29,504 nt of DNA, from positions 1 to 29,504 of the forward strand of contig JAFAAS010000085.1 in assembly GCA_023426435.1 (NCBI GenBank), in the 5' to 3' direction. Each line of letters starts with the position of its first letter. Positions within the stretch are counted from its first letter, which is position 1. The DNA is from Verrucomicrobiota bacterium. Lineage in GTDB: Bacteria; Verrucomicrobiota; Verrucomicrobiia; Opitutales; Opitutaceae. Below, piece after piece: positions 1 through 7,060 of this stretch. The notes beneath the pieces are model-generated. The model saw only the letters and a list, made by a program, of their open reading frames with translations, did no database searches and was not told the DNA's origin. The translations under genes were made by a program, and so were the position numbers.

Positions 1-80
1 AAGCGGCTGCGGCGACGTGGGGAGTTGGGATTCCCAGTCTGTTCTTGTCAGGGAATCGGGGCGGCGTTTATCCCTCACCG

Positions 81-1736
81 ATGAAATACATCTTCGTGAC
101 GGGCGGAGTGGTTTCGTCGCTGGGCAAAGGGCTGACAGCGGCGTCCTTGGGTGCGCTGCTGGAGCTGCGCGGCCTGACCGTGCGTATCCAGAAATTCGAT
201 CCCTATTTGAATGTGGATCCGGGCACGATGAGCCCGTTTCAGCACGGCGAAGTGTATGTGTTGGAGGATGGCGCGGAGACGGATTTGGATCTCGGGCATT
301 ACGAGCGGTTCACGAGCGGGAAGCTGTCGCGGATGAACTCGTTGAGCTCCGGGCAGATTTACGAGAGTGTGATCCAGAAGGAGCGGCGCGGGGATTATCT
401 TGGGAAGACGGTGCAGGTGATTCCGCACGTGACGAACGAGATCAAGGAGCGGATTTATCAGGCGGCGAAGGATGTCGACGTGTTGATCACGGAGATCGGC
501 GGGACGACGGGGGACATCGAAGGGCTGCCGTTTCTCGAGGCGATGCGGCAATTTGCGCTGGAGACGGGGCCGCATGACGTGGTGTTCATTCATGTGACGC
601 TGGTGCCGTTTTTGCAGGCGGCGGGGGAGTTGAAGACGAAGCCGACGCAGCAGTCGGTGGCGAAGCTGCGCGAGATCGGCATTCAGCCGCATATCGTGGT
701 GTGCCGGACGGATCATCCGCTGGATGCGGGATTGCGGGACAAGATCTCGATGTTCTGCAACGTGCCGGTGAAGGCGGTGATCGAGTGCGCGGATGTGGCG
801 AACTCGATTTATGAGCTGCCGCTGGCGTTGAAGAAGGAAGGGATGGATCAGCTTGTGATGGATCTTTTCGGGCTGAAGCAACCCCCGCCGGAGAAGAACA
901 TCTGGGATCAGATCGTGAAGCGGATTTTGAATCCGGCGCACGAAGTGAAGATCGGCGTGGTGGGGAAATACATCGAGCTGCAGGACGCTTACAAATCGGT
1001 GTATGAGTCGATCACGCATGCGGGCATCGCGAACAATTGTCGCGTGAACGTGGTGCGGATCGATGCGGAGGATTTGGAGAAGAAAGGCGGGCTGGGGTTG
1101 TTGAAGGGCCTTGATGGAATTTTGGTGCCGGGCGGTTTCGGCGATCGCGGGACGGAGGGAAAAATCGCGGCGGCGAAGTATGCGCGCGAGAACAAGGTGC
1201 CGTATTACGGGCTGTGTCTTGGGTTGCAGATCGCGGTGATCGAGTTTGCGCGGAACGTGTTGAAGCTCGAAGGGGCGAACAGCACGGAGTTCGAGGCGAG
1301 TCCGGCGCATCCGGTGATCAACATGATGGAGGAGCAGAAGAAGATCATCGATAAAGGCGCGACGATGCGGCTCGGCAGTTATGAGTGTGCGCTGACGCCG
1401 GGCACGAAGGCGGCGAAGGCGTATGGTGCGGAGAGCATCCGCGAGCGGCACCGGCATCGCTATGAAGTGAACAATGCCTACGTCGATCAATTGAAGCGCG
1501 GCGGAATGGTCGTCAGCGGGATCAATCCGCGGCGGAACCTGGTGGAGATCGTCGAGCTGAAGGATCATCCGTGGTTTTTGGCGGTGCAGTTTCACCCGGA
1601 GTTTCAGTCGAAGCCGAACAAGGCGCATCCCTTGTTCGCGGCGTTTATTGCGGCGGCGATCAAGAACAAGAAAGGTGGGACGGGGGCGAAACCGGCCGCG
1701 CAGGGGGCGGGTGCGGGGAAGAAGGGGAAGCGGTGA
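81..1736 (+). CDS. pyrG: CTP synthase (glutamine-hydrolysing)
   Basis: This cytoplasmic enzyme makes CTP from UTP, ATP and glutamine, the last step of pyrimidine nucleotide synthesis. The 551-residue product opens with the synthetase P-loop region (KYIFVTGGVVSSLGKG). The C-terminal half is a class I glutamine amidotransferase: nucleophile C379 in YYGLCLGLQ, with H505 and E507 in QFHPEF completing the triad. Length matches the usual 530-550 residues, plus a lysine/glycine/alanine-rich tail of about 25 residues that looks disordered. I chose the ATG at 81 because the family's first residues begin exactly there; an in-frame ATG at 45 adds 12 residues unlike the family. No Shine-Dalgarno precedes it. 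kdsA follows 67 bases later on the same strand. Identification is from conserved motifs over the full length and is very secure. Confidence 0.98.
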   Translation: MKYIFVTGGVVSSLGKGLTAASLGALLELRGLTVRIQKFDPYLNVDPGTMSPFQHGEVYVLEDGAETDLDLGHYERFTSGKLSRMNSLSSGQIYESVIQKERRGDYLGKTVQVIPHVTNEIKERIYQAAKDVDVLITEIGGTTGDIEGLPFLEAMRQFALETGPHDVVFIHVTLVPFLQAAGELKTKPTQQSVAKLREIGIQPHIVVCRTDHPLDAGLRDKISMFCNVPVKAVIECADVANSIYELPLALKKEGMDQLVMDLFGLKQPPPEKNIWDQIVKRILNPAHEVKIGVVGKYIELQDAYKSVYESITHAGIANNCRVNVVRIDAEDLEKKGGLGLLKGLDGILVPGGFGDRGTEGKIAAAKYARENKVPYYGLCLGLQIAVIEFARNVLKLEGANSTEFEASPAHPVINMMEEQKKIIDKGATMRLGSYECALTPGTKAAKAYGAESIRERHRHRYEVNNAYVDQLKRGGMVVSGINPRRNLVEIVELKDHPWFLAVQFHPEFQSKPNKAHPLFAAFIAAAIKNKKGGTGAKPAAQGAGAGKKGKR

Positions 1737-1769
1737 AAGGGCGGGTGGTGCCGGCGAGCTGATGCGTTC

Positions 1770-1796
1770 GGCTCGGCGGGGACGCCTCGCCCTACC
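1770..1796. repeat. Short GC-rich intergenic repeat-like sequence
   Basis: A 27-base sequence between pyrG and kdsA reads as a self-complementary GC-rich stretch centred on GGGGACGCCTCGCC. I have the impression that closely similar strings recur between genes in Opitutaceae genomes, which would make it a REP-like element, but there is no second clear copy in this window. It has no T-run, so it is not an obvious terminator. Confidence 0.25.
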
Positions 1797-1803
1797 TTAT
1801 CAA

Positions 1804-2598
1804 ATGATCTACGATTCCAATAAACTCCTGCTGATTGCGGGGCCGTGCTCGTTGGAGAACGAAACGGTGTGTCGTGCGGTGGCGGATACGCTGGTGAAAT
1901 TGCAGCACGCGCATCCGGAGCTGAAGGTCGTTTTCAAAGGCTCGTTCGACAAAGCGAACCGGACGTCGCTGGCGGGCGATCGGGGAACGGGGCTTGAAGA
2001 AGGGCTGGCGTTGTTGGCGCTGGTGAAGCGGGAGTTTGGGTTTCGCGTGCTGACGGATATTCACGAGCGTCAGCAGGTGTCGGACGTGGCGAAGGTGTGC
2101 GACGTGTTGCAGATCCCGGCGTTTCTGTGTCGGCAGACGGACTTGTTGCTCGCGGCGGCGGAGAGCGGGCGGACGGTGAACGTGAAAAAAGGCCAGTTTC
2201 TTTCGCCGCAGGAGATGCAATTTGTGACGGGGAAGCTGCGCGAAGGAGGAGCGAAGGAGATCTGGCAGACGGAGCGCGGGACGACCTTTGGGTATCAGAA
2301 CCTCGTCGTGGACATGCGCTCCTTTGAGATCATGAAGCGGAATGGATTTCCGACGGTGTTCGATGCGACGCACAGCGTGCAGTTGCCGGGCGCGGGCGGG
2401 GGAAAGAGCAGCGGGCAGCGGGAATTTGTGCCGCCGCTGGCGAGAGCGGCGTTGGCGGCGGGGGCGGACGGGTTGTTTCTCGAGACGCATCCGGATCCGG
2501 CGAATGCGATCAGCGATGGGCCGAACATGGTGCCGTTGGCGGAGCTGCCGCGGGTGATTGCGCAGTGCCTCGGTGTGTGGCGGGCGGTGCGGGAGTAG
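1804..2598 (+). CDS. kdsA: 3-deoxy-8-phosphooctulonate (KDO-8-P) synthase
   Basis: KdsA condenses phosphoenolpyruvate with arabinose 5-phosphate to KDO 8-phosphate, the first committed step toward the KDO sugar of lipopolysaccharide. It therefore marks a Gram-negative outer membrane. The 264-residue product shows the family's opening LLLIAGPCSLENE, the central KKGQFLSPQEM segment and the closing HPDPANAISDGPN region. A cysteine (C15) in IAGPC sits where metal-dependent KdsA enzymes bind their divalent metal; the metal-independent E. coli type has asparagine there, so I infer a metallo-KdsA. The ATG at 1804 fits the family N-terminus. An upstream in-frame ATG at 1762 would add 14 residues encoded by an intergenic repeat-like sequence and is less likely. 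pyrG and kdsA share orientation and may be cotranscribed. Confidence 0.95.
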   Translation: MIYDSNKLLLIAGPCSLENETVCRAVADTLVKLQHAHPELKVVFKGSFDKANRTSLAGDRGTGLEEGLALLALVKREFGFRVLTDIHERQQVSDVAKVCDVLQIPAFLCRQTDLLLAAAESGRTVNVKKGQFLSPQEMQFVTGKLREGGAKEIWQTERGTTFGYQNLVVDMRSFEIMKRNGFPTVFDATHSVQLPGAGGGKSSGQREFVPPLARAALAAGADGLFLETHPDPANAISDGPNMVPLAELPRVIAQCLGVWRAVRE

Positions 2599-2635
2599 CG
2601 GACAAAAAACGCGCAAGGACGCTTGATCCGCTCCC

Positions 2636-2664
2636 TTGACCACGGGGGCGGCGGTCGCACACTT
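2636..2664 (+). promoter_or_regulatory. Weak promoter candidate upstream of the lipoyl protein
   Basis: TTGACC at 2636-2641 matches the -35 consensus at five of six positions. It is followed after 17 bases by ACACTT at 2659-2664, a poor -10. The start codon lies at 2679. The support is one good half-site with ideal spacing, so this is a guess rather than a call. Confidence 0.25.
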
Positions 2665-2678
2665 CCGCGGCAAGTCTC

Positions 2679-3152
2679 ATGGAAACTTTCCTTATCGACG
2701 TCCCGGTGCCCTCGATGGGCGCGACCGTCTATGAACTCAACGTGATCGTCGTGAAGGTGCAGGCGGGCGATCGGGTGACCAAAGGTCAGCGACTCGGCGA
2801 CTTGGAAAGCGACAAATCGACCTTCGAGTTCGAGAGCCCGTGCGACGGCGTGGTGAAGGCGGTTTACGCGGAGGCGGGGCAGACGTTGCAGACGGGGCAG
2901 GTGTTTTGTCGCATGGAGACGTCGGATGAAAGTCAGCGGCATCTGGCGGCGAAGGGCGATGCTCCGGCGGCGGTGGCGGCGCCGAGTGCGCCGAAGCCGG
3001 CGGTGGCGCTGGTGTGGACGCCGCGGGCGACGAAGCTGGCGCAGGAGGCGGGATTAGATCCGACGAAGATCACGGACATCGAAGCGACGGGGCCGGGCAA
3101 CCGGGTGTCGGGTGACGATGTGGTGAAATATTTGGCGAAGCGAAAAGGCTGA
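2679..3152 (+). CDS. Lipoyl-domain protein with E3-binding domain, no acyltransferase domain
   Basis: The 157-residue product has two modules of a 2-oxoacid dehydrogenase E2 subunit. Residues 1-80 form a lipoyl domain with the swinging-arm lysine K46 in LESDKSTFEF. Residues about 113-155 form a peripheral subunit-binding (E3-binding) domain, visible as TPRATKLAQEAGLD and GPGNRVSGDDVVKYLA. An alanine/proline linker joins them. The catalytic acetyltransferase core of about 230 residues is absent: a clean stop follows at 3152 and nothing resembling the core lies downstream. So the protein could carry an acyl or reducing group and dock E3 or E1, but cannot transfer acyl to CoA itself. A compact terminator follows and a KAS III-like gene lies next. 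It could be a free-standing lipoyl carrier or E3-binding protein of a complex encoded elsewhere. The domain call is firm, the role is not. Confidence 0.85.
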   Translation: METFLIDVPVPSMGATVYELNVIVVKVQAGDRVTKGQRLGDLESDKSTFEFESPCDGVVKAVYAEAGQTLQTGQVFCRMETSDESQRHLAAKGDAPAAVAAPSAPKPAVALVWTPRATKLAQEAGLDPTKITDIEATGPGNRVSGDDVVKYLAKRKG

Positions 3153-3164
3153 GGCCGATTTATC

Positions 3165-3182
3165 GCCCGCAAGCGGGCTTTT
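3165..3182 (+). terminator. Compact intrinsic terminator after the lipoyl gene
   Basis: GCCCG at 3165-3169 pairs with CGGGC at 3174-3178 around a CAAG loop, followed by TTTT at 3179-3182. This short GC stem plus T-run is a common bacterial terminator form. It lies 12 bases after the lipoyl-protein stop and 15 bases before the next start, so it may partly uncouple the two genes. Confidence 0.55.
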
Positions 3183-3197
3183 ACTTCCAACCGTTTC

Positions 3198-4193
3198 ATG
3201 AGCAGTGCAGCTCCCCAGACAGTGTGTATCGCGGGCGTCGGTTATGCCGTGCCCGCGGGAATTCGCGCGACGAGCGAGATATTGAAAGCGTTTCCGAATC
3301 GCACGGAGGACGAGATGGTGCGGTTGACGGGAATCAAGGAGCGGCGATTTGCGTCGGAGAGCGAGAGCGCGACGGATCTCGCGGCGATCGCGGTGGGGCA
3401 TGCGCTCGAGCAGGCGGGGATGAAAGCGAGCCAGATCGACGGCGTGATCATGGCGACGTTGATTCCGGATCAACCGGTGCCGGCGATGGCGAGTGCGCTG
3501 GCGCGGCGGCTCGGGATTCCGCGGGCGCTGGCGTTCGATTTGAATGCGGCGTGCTCGGGGTGGTTGTATGCGCTCGAAGTCGGGCGGTCGTTCATACTTT
3601 CGGGCACGGCAAAGAATCTGATCGTGGTGACGGCGGAATTGTTGTCGCGTATCACGAATCCCAACGATCATCACACGGCGTTTCTTTTTGGCGATGGCGC
3701 GGGGGCGGCGATTCTCACTTCGGGGGCGAACGGGCATCGTTTGCACCGTCTTGGATTGTCGGGCGATGCGGAGCAGTTTGAGGCGATTCAACGGCCGGGC
3801 GGCGGCGCGAAGATGCCGTGGCCGCGGGCGGAGGATCTCGAGCATTTTTATCTGCAGATGGACGGCGCGGCGGTGTTCAAGCACGCGGTCGTGGGTTTTG
3901 CGGAGCAGATCGAGCAGACGCTGGCGCGCGAGCAGTTGAAGCCGGATGAGATCGCGTGGGTGGTGCCGCACCAGGCGAACGAGCGGATTCTCAAGGCGGT
4001 GAGCCGGCGCGTGGGGATTCCCTACGACAAGTTTGTCGTGACGATCGGAAAATACGGCAACACGAGTGCGGCGAGCGTTTCGATGGCGCTCGGTTGGGCG
4101 GCTGAAGAAGAGATCTTCGTGGATGGAGACCGGATTATTTTCTGCAGCGTCGGCGCGGGGCTGACGTTTGCGGGAGGGCTGCTGGTCTGGTGA
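3198..4193 (+). CDS. 3-oxoacyl-ACP synthase III-type thiolase-fold enzyme (FabH-like)
   Basis: The 331-residue product has the KAS III catalytic triad: C119 in NAACSGW, H258 in VPHQANERI and N288 in KYGNTSAASV. It also has the GDGAGAA glycine loop and a family-typical length. Classical FabH condenses an acyl-CoA starter with malonyl-ACP to begin fatty acid synthesis in the cytoplasm. The usual fab operon neighbours (plsX, fabD, acpP) are missing, so this may be a specialised KAS III, for example for branched starters or a secondary lipid, rather than the housekeeping copy. Its neighbour is a lipoyl/E3-binding protein, which hints at a 2-oxoacid-derived acyl-CoA starter, but that is inference. 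No Shine-Dalgarno precedes the ATG. The gene converges on rsmE. Confidence 0.9.
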   Translation: MSSAAPQTVCIAGVGYAVPAGIRATSEILKAFPNRTEDEMVRLTGIKERRFASESESATDLAAIAVGHALEQAGMKASQIDGVIMATLIPDQPVPAMASALARRLGIPRALAFDLNAACSGWLYALEVGRSFILSGTAKNLIVVTAELLSRITNPNDHHTAFLFGDGAGAAILTSGANGHRLHRLGLSGDAEQFEAIQRPGGGAKMPWPRAEDLEHFYLQMDGAAVFKHAVVGFAEQIEQTLAREQLKPDEIAWVVPHQANERILKAVSRRVGIPYDKFVVTIGKYGNTSAASVSMALGWAAEEEIFVDGDRIIFCSVGAGLTFAGGLLVW

Positions 4194-4199
4194 TGACGG

Positions 4200-4221
4200 C
4201 GCCGCGTTTACGCGCGCGGCG
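4200..4221. terminator. Weak hairpin between convergent genes
   Basis: CGCCGCG at 4200-4206 pairs perfectly with CGCGGCG at 4215-4221 across an 8-base loop, in the 37-base gap between the converging fabH-like gene and rsmE. No clear T-run flanks it on either strand, so it is only a possible bidirectional terminator. Confidence 0.3.
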
Positions 4222-4230
4222 TTGTGGGAC

Positions 4231-4998
4231 TCAGGAGGATGGGCTGGTGTTTTGCAGCTCGTAGCTGAGGACGCTCAGCGCGTAAGTCGCGGCGGTTTCG
4301 CAACGCAGGACCAGCGGACCCAGCGTGATCGGTTCGAACCCGGCGCTGCGGGACAGACTCATCTCGGCGGGCGTGAAATCGCCCTCGGGTCCGACGAGCC
4401 AGAGGACCTTGCGAGGTGGACGATGTTGGGAGGTTTGGAAGGCGGCGAGAACCTGTTTCAGGGATTTGGCGCCGGGCTGAAGGCTGGCGATCAGTTTCAG
4501 ATCGTAGCCCTGCGCGGACTCCATGAAGGCGGAGGCATTTTGGACGGGAGCGATTTCGGGGAGGAAGGGATTGCCGCATTGTTTCGCGGCCTCGAGTGCG
4601 GCGGTTTGCCACTTGTCGATTTTCTTGTCGGAGCGACCGGCATCGAGGTGGACCTGGGTGCGGTCGCTTTCGAGCGGAACGATGCGCGCGGCGCCGATCT
4701 CGGTGGCTTTGCGCACGATGGCGTCCATCGACGGACCTTTGGGCAGCGCCTGGCCGAGGGTGATTTCGTAAGCGAGCGGTTTTGCGTGCTGGTGGAAGCG
4801 GACCTTGAGGATGGCGGCGTTTTTGCGATCGGACGTGAGCTCGCAGATCCATTCGGTGCCGCGGCCATTGAACGCGACGACGGTGTCGCCGGCGCGGGCG
4901 CGATTGACGGTGACGAGGTGGTGCGATTCCTCCGGAGAGAGAACGATTTCGGCCGGCTCGGCGGTGGTGGGATTACAATACGCGCGGAAGTCGGGCAT
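4231..4998 (-). CDS. rsmE: 16S rRNA (uracil-1498-N3)-methyltransferase
   Basis: RsmE methylates U1498 of 16S rRNA in the assembled 30S subunit using S-adenosylmethionine. The 255-residue product has the N-terminal PUA-like RNA-binding domain (residues about 1-75, including LSPEESHHLVTVNRARAGD) followed by the SPOUT knot domain. The knot domain shows the family signatures MDAIVRKATEIGA, EAAKQCGNPFLP, LVGPEGDFTPAEM and LGPLVLRCETAA. Length is normal for the family (about 240-260). The start is the first methionine of the PUA domain. The gene reads leftward and converges on the fabH-like gene. Upstream lies an AT-rich spacer with a strong hairpin about 60 bases before the start. Confidence 0.96.
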   Translation of the reverse strand: MPDFRAYCNPTTAEPAEIVLSPEESHHLVTVNRARAGDTVVAFNGRGTEWICELTSDRKNAAILKVRFHQHAKPLAYEITLGQALPKGPSMDAIVRKATEIGAARIVPLESDRTQVHLDAGRSDKKIDKWQTAALEAAKQCGNPFLPEIAPVQNASAFMESAQGYDLKLIASLQPGAKSLKQVLAAFQTSQHRPPRKVLWLVGPEGDFTPAEMSLSRSAGFEPITLGPLVLRCETAATYALSVLSYELQNTSPSS

Positions 4999-5059
4999 GG
5001 ACCGGATGAAACGGCGTCGGCGAAGCGAGACAAGTGCTGTGCGAGGGCCGGAAAACAGT

Positions 5060-5089
5060 AAGGGCGCTGGTTTCGCGACCAGCGCCCTT
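5060..5089 (-). other. Perfect 12-bp hairpin upstream of rsmE (terminator or leader element)
   Basis: AAGGGCGCTGGT at 5060-5071 is perfectly complementary to 5078-5089 with a 6-base loop. Read on the minus strand it is followed by TACTGTTTTC, a partial T-run, so it could end a short transcript from the AT-rich spacer, or be a structured leader of rsmE. The plus strand has no T-run after it. Confidence 0.45.
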
Positions 5090-5179
5090 GCCGACTTGAA
5101 CTACAAACTATGAACTACGCTAAAAAGAACGTAACACCTAACACACGTGGAGAAAGACGCGGAGGTGTGCAGAACGTTC

Positions 5180-5214
5180 AAAAAAGATTCGGCGTTTTTA
5201 AAAAATATGCGCCG
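5180..5214 (-). terminator. Probable terminator of the 133-residue protein gene
   Basis: On the minus strand, CGGCG and CGCCG (plus positions 5210-5214 and 5190-5194) flank an A/T core, followed by AATC and six T (plus 5185-5180). It lies 36 bases past the stop codon of the leftward gene at 5251-5652. The stem is short but the T-run is clean and position and orientation fit. Confidence 0.4.
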
Positions 5215-5250
5215 CGGATATCGGTCGCGATGTGAGCGAAGGCGGGAAGA

Positions 5251-5652
5251 TTATGCTTCTTCCTCATCCAAGCGACGTTGGCGGCGGCGCGCCGCGAGCA
5301 TTTGTTCGTGTTGCGCTTCTTCGACGCCCTCGAGGGCGAGACGCTCGACGGCTTTTTCTTCGTCGGGACCCTCGCGCAGGGGCGCCTCGCGGCCGGTGAT
5401 GCTCGGCGGCTCGCTCGGATCGCGGGAGATGCCGGTGGAAAGCGGCTCATCTTCGACGAGGGTGTCGGGGAGATTGAGTCCGAGAAGTTCGGCGCGAGCG
5501 CGGGCGAGATCGTCATCGGTGATTTCGGCGCCGGAGCGGCCGTCGATGGCGGCGAGCTCGCGTGCGCGGCGCTCGATATCGCCGCGGCCGATGCTGCCGG
5601 AACCTTTGCCGTGCACGAAAAGACGTCCGTCGGTGGGGTCGTTGATGTTCAT
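5251..5652 (-). CDS. Conserved hypothetical protein with DUF2934-like N-terminal motif
   Basis: A 133-residue hydrophilic, highly charged protein with no signal peptide or membrane segment. Residues about 24-56 (GDIERRARELAAIDGRSGAE, then DDLARARAELLG) resemble the DUF2934 pattern seen in the protein at 14471-14758: xxARELxxxxGRxxG followed by an A-rich charged helix. The C-terminal 40 residues are glutamate/arginine-rich and probably helical (EEKAVERLALEGVEEAQHEQ). I do not know a function. It is read divergently from ku across 146 bases, and a probable terminator follows its stop. The start ATG at 5652 begins MNINDPTDGRLFVHGKG, and the ordered opening supports a real gene rather than an antisense shadow. 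Overlapping frames on the plus strand look random. Confidence 0.7.
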   Translation of the reverse strand: MNINDPTDGRLFVHGKGSGSIGRGDIERRARELAAIDGRSGAEITDDDLARARAELLGLNLPDTLVEDEPLSTGISRDPSEPPSITGREAPLREGPDEEKAVERLALEGVEEAQHEQMLAARRRQRRLDEEEA

Positions 5653-5798
5653 GGCCGCAATCTATTCAGCGCGGCGGGCTGCACCATCCAGCGACGCGCC
5701 CCTGCTGCCTACGGCGGAAATTCCTTCGGGGAAAACTCCATGGGGCGGTCAGGGCGGGATGAGGTAGCCGCGGGCGGCGAACCCAATTAGTTTTCCGG

Positions 5799-6647
5799 AT
5801 GCGCTCACTCTGGAAAGGCTCGATCAGCTTTGGATTGGTGAACATCCCGGTGTCCTTGTATCCGGCGACGCGGCGCGAGGAGTTGAGTTTCCGGCTGTTG
5901 CGTTCGAGCGATCTCAGCCCGGTGAACTACAAGCGGGTGGCGCAGGTGGACGGGAAGGAAGTGCCGTGGGAGCAGATTGTGAAAGGCTACGAATACGAGA
6001 AGGGGAAGTTCGTGGTGTTGAAGGACGAGGATTTCAAACGCGTGGACATCGAGGCGACGCAGACGGTGGATATTCTGGATTTCGTGCAGCTCGCGGAAGT
6101 GAATCCGATGTATTTCCAAAAGCCCTACTATCTCGTGCCGGATAAAGGTGGAGCGCCGGCGTATGCGTTGTTGCACGAAGTGTTGAAGGACACGCGGAAA
6201 GCGGGGATCGCGAAAGTCGTCATCCGCACGCGTCAGCATCTCGCCGCGGTAAAAGCGCAGGACAACGTGCTAATCCTGGAGATCATGCACTTCGCCGATG
6301 AGCTGGTCGACGTGGATGAGTTGAATATCCCCGCGACGAAAACGGCGCCGCGAAAACGCGAGGTGGAGATGGCGAAAGCTCTGGTTGAGCAGATGACGGA
6401 GAAGTGGGACGCGACCCGCTACACGGATGATTATTCGTCGGCGTTGATGGAGATGATCAAACAGAAGATCGCTCATGGTGACAAAGCGGCGCCGGCGGCG
6501 CGGAAGACGAAGCGTCAGACCAATGTGATCGATCTCGCGGCGGTGTTGCAGCAGAGCCTGAACGAGGCGGGTGGTGGGCGGAAAAAAACCGGCGGGGGGA
6601 AGGCGAAGACCACCGCGGCGCGGAAGAAAACTCGCAAGGCTGCCTGA
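5799..6647 (+). CDS. ku: Ku protein, non-homologous end joining
   Basis: Bacterial Ku forms a homodimeric ring that threads onto broken DNA ends and recruits the ligase LigD. The 282-residue product opens with the hallmark RSLWKGSISFGLVNIPVSLY and contains the core strand-loop elements YKRVAQVDGKEV, QPxY-like PMYFQKPYYLVPD and the helix DELVDVDELNIP. After about residue 245 the chain is a lysine/arginine/alanine-rich tail, the extension that in other bacterial Ku proteins binds DNA. No ligD lies in the window, so the partner must be elsewhere. The ATG at 5799 gives exactly the family N-terminus; no Shine-Dalgarno is visible. The stop codon TGA abuts a long palindromic element. Confidence 0.97.
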   Translation: MRSLWKGSISFGLVNIPVSLYPATRREELSFRLLRSSDLSPVNYKRVAQVDGKEVPWEQIVKGYEYEKGKFVVLKDEDFKRVDIEATQTVDILDFVQLAEVNPMYFQKPYYLVPDKGGAPAYALLHEVLKDTRKAGIAKVVIRTRQHLAAVKAQDNVLILEIMHFADELVDVDELNIPATKTAPRKREVEMAKALVEQMTEKWDATRYTDDYSSALMEMIKQKIAHGDKAAPAARKTKRQTNVIDLAAVLQQSLNEAGGGRKKTGGGKAKTTAARKKTRKAA

Positions 6648-6811
6648 GCCGGACTCATGCAGTTGATCGGGTCGGATCGAGGGATCTCGGCGGCCATACG
6701 GTGCCCTCCTCACCTCGACGGGCTTCAATCAGCCCGCCTTCGGTTCGTCGTTCACCGTCTGGTTCGCCGATCTCTCCTCGCTCCTCCGCCTCCAACTGCA
6801 TGAGTCCGGCT
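6647..6811. repeat. 165-bp imperfect palindrome with perfect 19-bp inverted termini
   Basis: The 19 bases at 6647-6665 (AGCCGGACTCATGCAGTTG) are the exact reverse complement of 6793-6811. The interior continues to pair imperfectly: CGAGG 6678-6682 with 6776-6780, ACGGTG 6698-6703 with 6753-6758, and CGGGCT 6719-6724 with 6731-6736 around an apical TCAATC loop. The whole element can therefore fold into one long hairpin. The left arm begins on the last base of the ku stop codon. TGA at 6645-6647 and again at 6811-6813 directly flank the inner 18-bp arms and could be a 3-bp target duplication. It has no coding capacity and no T-run. A MITE- or REP-like element or a structured RNA at the ku 3' end are the options. 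Confidence 0.75.
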
Positions 6812-7060
6812 GAGAACAACGCCGGGGACCGTTCGGGCGGGGTCGATGGTGAACTTTCGGACTTGGTTGGGGTCTGTCATCCGCCACGCCGGGATCACCT
6901 ATCTGGCGGTCGGGGATTTCCTTATCTTTCCTCGAAATTATTGCCACACGCTAAAAAGAGCGCATCGGGTTTTGTGACGACACACGGGTCGGGCGGATTT
7001 CTTCCGTGGCCTGCGCCAGTCGTCGTAAGGGCAAAGTCCACACGTCTCTCCTCCCAAAGC
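6812..7060. other. Intergenic leader region before the REC-PAS kinase
   Basis: No convincing gene lies here. The reading frame of the downstream kinase stays open back to 6701, but its translation is serine/arginine/proline-rich and unlike a domain, so I treat it as non-coding. The stretch around 6935-6980 is AT-richer and contains ACGCTAAAAAGA at 6948-6959, which also occurs at 5117-5128 in the other AT-rich spacer. A promoter for the two-component operon probably lies here, but no pair of hexamers with good spacing stands out. Confidence 0.4.

Noticed and set aside
1..80. Partial gene or regulatory attenuator upstream of pyrG
   Set aside because: A 7-bp inverted repeat (29-35 with 51-57) is present, but there is no T-run or pyrimidine-tract signature and too little sequence to judge.
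5110..5235. A 41-codon basic frame on the plus strand in the AT-rich spacer
   Set aside because: It overlaps the probable minus-strand terminator, has no Shine-Dalgarno, and its lysine/asparagine content simply follows the A-rich DNA.
6647..6811. Integron attC site
   Set aside because: The palindrome lacks the GTTRRRY/RYYYAAC core sites, and no integrase or cassette array is present.
6701..7060. N-terminal extension of the REC-PAS kinase by 120 codons
   Set aside because: The translation is serine/proline/arginine-rich, starts inside the palindrome, and the receiver domain begins right after the ATG at 7061.
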